A DNA stretch of 64,000 nucleotides from Desulfovibrio sp. Huiquan2017. Lineage in GTDB: Bacteria > Desulfobacterota > Desulfovibrionia > Desulfovibrionales > Desulfovibrionaceae. Shown here piece after piece: positions 60,557 through 64,000 of the stretch. The stretch is from assembly GCF_017351175.1 (NCBI RefSeq), contig NZ_JAFMPN010000004.1, positions 124,001 to 188,000 of the forward strand, in the 5' to 3' direction. The translations under genes and the position numbers were made by a program. Under the pieces are notes generated by a model, which had not been told where the DNA came from, made no database searches, and was given only the letters and a program-made list of their open reading frames with translations. Numbering within the stretch: position 1 is the first letter of the stretch; the number at the start of each line of letters is the position of its first letter.

Positions 60557-61429
60557 TCACAGCCCGATGATCTTCTTCAGTTCGGCGATGCGCCGTCGGC
60601 TGATGGGCAGCTCGATGCGTGTGCGCCCGGCCGTGCGCAACATGAAGTTGGAACCGGGCATGCTGGCGATCTCGGTGACCATGTCCAGATTGACCAGGTA
60701 CTTGCGGTGCACGCGGAAAAAGCGGTGCGGACCGAGCCGGTCCTCCAGGTTCTTGAGCCGGTAGGAGGAGAGAAATTTCTGGTTGGCCGTGTGCACGTAG
60801 GAATAGTCCTCGAAGGCCTCGACGAAGATGATCTGGTCATAGGGAATGAGGATGGTGCGCCCGTCCTGGTTCACGGCCAGCTTGTCGATCTCGGGCCTGC
60901 GGCCGGTGGTCTGGTCCCAGGCGGCCTGGAGCGCGGCCAGGAAGGAGTCCTGCTCCTCTTCGGGCAGGGGCAGCTTCACGGTCTGCTCGGCGCCGTCCAC
61001 GGCCTCGTCGTCAGGGTCGTCCGGGTAGGGAGCCGGAGGCGGGACCTCGCGAAACCGGGTCTTGAAGGTCTGCAGCCGGTCCATGGTCCGGGCCATGCGT
61101 CCGGGCGCGGGCGGCCAGAGCAGATAGTCCGTGGCCCCCAGTTCGAAGGCGGCATAGGCCTGGGACTCGGAGTCGGAAATGAACACCAGGGCGGGCTTGT
61201 TCCTGCGCCCGGCGAGCATCTGGGCCATCTCGATGCCGCTCGCCCCGCCCGGCAGGTTCACCCCCACGAAGAACACGCCGTAGGGGATGGCCTCCAGCAT
61301 CTCCAACGCCTCGAAGGCCGAGACCGCCTCGCCCAGGACCTGGACGAAGGGAGCCTCCTCCAGCACGTCACGCAGGGCCGTGCGGACCTCGGGGTCGGGG
61401 TGGATGAGCAGGGTTTTGAGCTTGGGCAT
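60557..61429 (-). CDS. LytTR DNA-binding regulator with a degenerate receiver
   Basis: 290 aa. The N-terminal receiver-like domain (about 1-125) lacks key residues: where a phosphoacceptor Asp is expected the sequence is FFVGVNLPGG (Gly56), and where the switch Lys is expected it is DYLLWPPAP (Trp105). A Pro/Asp linker and a helix (about 165-185) follow. The LytTR domain (about 190-290) has IIFVEAFEDYSYVHT, FLSSYRLKNLEDRL and FFRVHRKYLVNLDMV. It lies just upstream of acs. It should therefore respond to something other than phosphotransfer. Confidence 0.9.
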   Translation of the reverse strand: MPKLKTLLIHPDPEVRTALRDVLEEAPFVQVLGEAVSAFEALEMLEAIPYGVFFVGVNLPGGASGIEMAQMLAGRRNKPALVFISDSESQAYAAFELGATDYLLWPPAPGRMARTMDRLQTFKTRFREVPPPAPYPDDPDDEAVDGAEQTVKLPLPEEEQDSFLAALQAAWDQTTGRRPEIDKLAVNQDGRTILIPYDQIIFVEAFEDYSYVHTANQKFLSSYRLKNLEDRLGPHRFFRVHRKYLVNLDMVTEIASMPGSNFMLRTAGRTRIELPISRRRIAELKKIIGL

Positions 61430-61598
61430 GGCCTGTCCGGTCCGGGTTGCTTGGCGGAAAACTCCAACACTCTTCCATCCCTACCCATATTTCGCGCTCT
61501 TCGCAAGACGGCCGCCCCCCCCGGCCAGACGACGAATGCGTCAGAATTCGCGTCCTCCGCCTTGCCCCGAGACCGCCTTTTCTCTACAGTCCATCCTC

Positions 61599-62960
61599 AT
61601 GAGAAACCCATATCTGAACCGTCTCTTCAAATTTTTGCGCTCCCACGTACTCATGTCGTTCCTCATCTACGGCGCGTCCGCCGGAGTGCTCGCCCTGGCC
61701 CTGTGGGTGACCTTCCAATTCGTCAAACCGCTGCCCCCGCACAAGGTGATCATCGCCACCGGCGACGAGGGCGGCGCGTACTACGCCTTTGCCGAACAGT
61801 ACGCCGAATTTTTCAGGGAACACGGCTTCGAACTCGACGTGCGCCCCTCCAAGGGGGCCATGGCCAACCTCGCCCTGCTCGAAAACCAGGACTCCGGCGT
61901 GCAGGCCGCGTTCGTGCAGGGCGGCATCACCTCCTCCGAGGAACACCCGGATCTCGAAAGCCTGGGTTCGCTCTATTATGAACCCGTCTGGCTGTTCACC
62001 TCCAAGCGTTTCCGGCTCAAGACCCTGGCGGGTCTCAAGGGACGCAAGGTCGCGGTCGGAACCGAGGGCAGCGGCACCAGCCACCTCGTCCGCCAATTGC
62101 TCCACGAGAACGGCATCACCCCCGAAACCGCCATGCTCCAGGCCGAAGGCGCGAGCCAAGGGGTCCCGGACCTGCTCGAAGGCAGGATCGACGCCCTCTT
62201 CGTCATCGCCGGAGTAAACTCCAAGACGGTCCGCACCCTGGGCGAATCGTACAGGAAGGTGAACCTCTATTCCTTCAACCGGGCCGAGACCTACGCGCGC
62301 ACCCATCGTTTCCTCGCAAAGCTGACCCTGCCCCAGGGCGGCATCGACCTCGTGCGCGACCTGCCCGCCCGCGACATCAGCCTGCTCGCGCCCTCGGCCA
62401 ACCTGGTCATCCGCGAAGACCTTCACCCGGCCCTGCGCTATCTCTTTCTCCTCGCGGCGGCCAAGATCCATGGCCGGGGCGACATGTTCGCCGCCGCCAA
62501 CCAGTTCCCCAACGGCCGGGGCACCCTCTTCCCCCTGAGCGACGAGGCCAAGAACTTCTACAAGTCCGGGCCGCCGCTGCTCATGCGCTACCTGCCCTTC
62601 CAGGTGGCCATCACCGTGGAGCGGCTCAAAATCCTGCTCATCCCGCTGCTGACCCTGCTCTTTCCCCTGTTCAAGATCACCCCGCCCGCCTACCGCTGGC
62701 AGATCCGGCGGCGCATCTTCAAATGGTACAAGCAGCTCAAGAAACTGGACATGCACGCCTACGACCTGACCGATCCGGCCGAGGCCCGCGACATGCTCGC
62801 CCGGCTGGAGGAGATGGACCGCCTGGTGCTGGAGACCTCGGTCCCCCTCTCGTATACAGACTACATCTACTCCCTCCGGCTGCACATCCGCATGATCCGG
62901 CAGCGCCTGGAGGAAATAGCCGAACAACCCGTTAAGGGCATCGGCCACCCGGTGGACTAG
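61599..62960 (+). CDS. TAXI-family TRAP solute-binding protein, membrane anchored
   Basis: 453 aa. A first hydrophobic helix (about 14-38) is uncleaved-looking, followed by a TAXI/NMT1-type binding domain (about 45-330): IIATGDEGGAYYAFAEQYAE, LYYEPVWLFTSKRF, VGTEGSGTSHLVRQLL and IDALFVIAGVNS. A second hydrophobic stretch (about 348-368, LLIPLLTLLFPLFKI) precedes a basic helical C-terminus of about 80 residues. No TRAP permease gene is adjacent. It may work with a distant permease or as a sensor. Start is the ATG at 61599. Confidence 0.88.
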   Translation: MRNPYLNRLFKFLRSHVLMSFLIYGASAGVLALALWVTFQFVKPLPPHKVIIATGDEGGAYYAFAEQYAEFFREHGFELDVRPSKGAMANLALLENQDSGVQAAFVQGGITSSEEHPDLESLGSLYYEPVWLFTSKRFRLKTLAGLKGRKVAVGTEGSGTSHLVRQLLHENGITPETAMLQAEGASQGVPDLLEGRIDALFVIAGVNSKTVRTLGESYRKVNLYSFNRAETYARTHRFLAKLTLPQGGIDLVRDLPARDISLLAPSANLVIREDLHPALRYLFLLAAAKIHGRGDMFAAANQFPNGRGTLFPLSDEAKNFYKSGPPLLMRYLPFQVAITVERLKILLIPLLTLLFPLFKITPPAYRWQIRRRIFKWYKQLKKLDMHAYDLTDPAEARDMLARLEEMDRLVLETSVPLSYTDYIYSLRLHIRMIRQRLEEIAEQPVKGIGHPVD

Positions 62961-63065
62961 GAGACCGGGGGAGACTGCTGGAAGGATTTTCCTCCCCCTC
63001 CGCCTTCCCCGCCCGCGCGGGTGCGCAAACGAAGAGATGAGGCGAAAAGACAGGGCCGGAAGCAA

Positions 63066-63102
63066 AAGATCCCCGTCCGCACCAAGTGCGGACGGGGATC
63101 TT
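63066..63102. terminator. Bidirectional terminator between TAXI and GltD-like genes
   Basis: AAGATCCCCGTCCGCAC / GTGCGGACGGGGATCTT, seventeen paired bases with a three-base loop. Confidence 0.92.
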
Positions 63103-63125
63103 CTTATATACGTAAAGGCCGTCGG

Positions 63126-64000
63126 CTACAGCAGCCGTTCGGCGATCTCCCTGGCGGCGCGGCGGCCCGCGCCCATGGCGGAGATGACGGTGGCCGCCCC
63201 GGTGACGATGTCGCCGCCCGCAAAGACATTGGGCATGGAGGTTTCGCCGGTTTCCGGGTCGGCCTCCACGTAGCCCCACTTGTTCAGCTTGAGGTCGGGA
63301 GTGGCCTCGAGCAGGATGGGGTTGGGCCGGGTGCCCACGGCGATGATGGCCATGTCGCAGGATATCTGCTCGGTCTGGCCTTCCAGGCAGACGGGCGAGC
63401 AGCGGCCGGACTCGTCGGGTTGGCCCAGCTCCATCTTCTGCACGGTCATGGCCTTGAGGCGGCCCTGGTTGTCGCCGTGAAAGGCGAGAGGCCCGCACAG
63501 ACAACGGATGCGGATGCCCTCTTCCACGGCGTGTTCGATCTCCTCGCGGCGGGCGGGCATCTCATCCTCGGACCGGCGGTAGACGATGGAAACCTCTTTC
63601 GCGCCCATGCGCAGGGCGGTGCGCGCCGCGTCCATGGCCACGTTGCCCGCGCCGATGACGGCCACGCGCCGGGCCCGGTAGGCCGGGGTGTCGTAGTTGG
63701 GGAAAGCATAGGCCCGGCCGAGGTTGACACGGGTCAGGTACTCGTTGGCCGAGAAAACGCCGACGAGGTTTTCGCCCGGCACGCCCAGAAAGCGCGGTAG
63801 GCCCGCGCCCACGCCGATGAAGATGGCCCCGTAGCCCTGCTCGAGCAGATCCTGGACGGTGATGGTCTTGCCCCCCACCCAGTTGGTGTGGAAGGTCACG
63901 CCGAGCTGGCGCAGTCCGTCCAGTTCGCGGGCGACCACGGACTTGGGCAGACGGAACTCGGGGATGCCGTAGATGAGCACGCCGCCCGGTTCGTGCAGGG
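63126..64000 (-). CDS. GltD-like NAD(P)H oxidoreductase (partial, C-terminal 291 residues)
   Basis: The gene enters from the right edge, so only the C-terminal part is present. Features: LHEPGGVLIYGIPEFRLPK (first visible block), GAIFIGVGAGLPRFL, VAVIGAGNVAMDAARTA (second dinucleotide fold), IVYRRSEDEMPARREEIEHA and VFAGGDIVTGAATVISAMGAG. This is the small subunit of glutamate synthase, or the sulfide-dehydrogenase/NfnB-like form common in Desulfovibrio. The upstream iron-sulfur domain would decide and is outside the window. Confidence 0.9.
   Translation of the reverse strand, partial: LHEPGGVLIYGIPEFRLPKSVVARELDGLRQLGVTFHTNWVGGKTITVQDLLEQGYGAIFIGVGAGLPRFLGVPGENLVGVFSANEYLTRVNLGRAYAFPNYDTPAYRARRVAVIGAGNVAMDAARTALRMGAKEVSIVYRRSEDEMPARREEIEHAVEEGIRIRCLCGPLAFHGDNQGRLKAMTVQKMELGQPDESGRCSPVCLEGQTEQISCDMAIIAVGTRPNPILLEATPDLKLNKWGYVEADPETGETSMPNVFAGGDIVTGAATVISAMGAGRRAAREIAERLL

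Noticed and set aside
1-64000. CRISPR array, insertion sequence or transposase
   Set aside because: No short regularly spaced repeats with unique spacers, no terminal inverted repeats with a transposase frame, and no integrase were found. The only regular repeats are the 362-bp units.

Overview
The window looks like chromosome of a Desulfovibrionaceae bacterium, most like Pseudodesulfovibrio/Desulfovibrio. This rests on high GC, strong GC-rich hairpins between genes, an IspD-IspF fusion, a fused ADP-forming acetyl-CoA synthetase beside a DRTGG/BioD-like protein, a zinc-ribbon gene next to rnpB, and a motA-motB-motB-fliL-fliN-fliO-fliP-fliQ run. Genus-level placement is inference from gene content; no database search was run.

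Layout. 0-1.5 kb: start of a probable sensor kinase (-), a 71-aa orphan (-) and an OmpR/PhoB response regulator (+). 1.5-3.3 kb: a non-coding block with three near-identical 362-363 bp tandem repeats and a fourth partial copy, directly upstream of a flagellin gene (3.5 kb) with a sigma54-like promoter. 4.5-8.5 kb: rnc divergent from an ADP-forming acyl/acetyl-CoA synthetase, followed by a BioD/DRTGG protein. 8.6-11.5 kb: an AraC regulator, a proline dehydrogenase and an EamA exporter; the last two share an identical 20-bp promoter element. 11.5-23 kb: MATE exporter, tRNA-Met, Nif3-like protein, zinc-ribbon coiled-coil protein, RNase P RNA, ispDF, cysS, rsmG and topA. 23.2 kb: a Tat-exported HD-domain protein. 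24.7-30.5 kb: a flagellar operon behind a sigma28-like promoter. 30.6-34.6 kb: Lon-like protease, phosphoesterase, rlmH. 34.6-41.1 kb: a lipoprotein and two tandem modules, each an XRE-cupin regulator followed by an acyl-CoA synthetase. 41.3-50.5 kb: TPR protein, FetAB-type ABC exporter, MFS transporter, lipoprotein, polytopic membrane protein, THUMP methyltransferase, EamA, SlyX and a DUF985 cupin. 50.6-55.1 kb: a four-gene phage tail island without capsid, terminase or integrase genes. 55.5-64 kb: zinc-ribbon protein, FAD oxidoreductase, M24 peptidase, acetyl-CoA synthetase behind a LytTR regulator whose receiver lacks its phosphoacceptor, a membrane-anchored TAXI protein, and the C-terminal part of a GltD-type oxidoreductase.

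How the genes fit together. Two themes recur. Motility: flagellin, stator genes, switch and export genes, with sigma54-like and sigma28-like promoters visible. Acyl-CoA activation: four ligases (one ADP-forming, three AMP-forming), three of them next to dedicated regulators. The least explained items are the 362-bp array, the 20-bp shared promoter element, the paired regulator-ligase modules, the pseudo-receiver LytTR protein and the isolated tail cassette.
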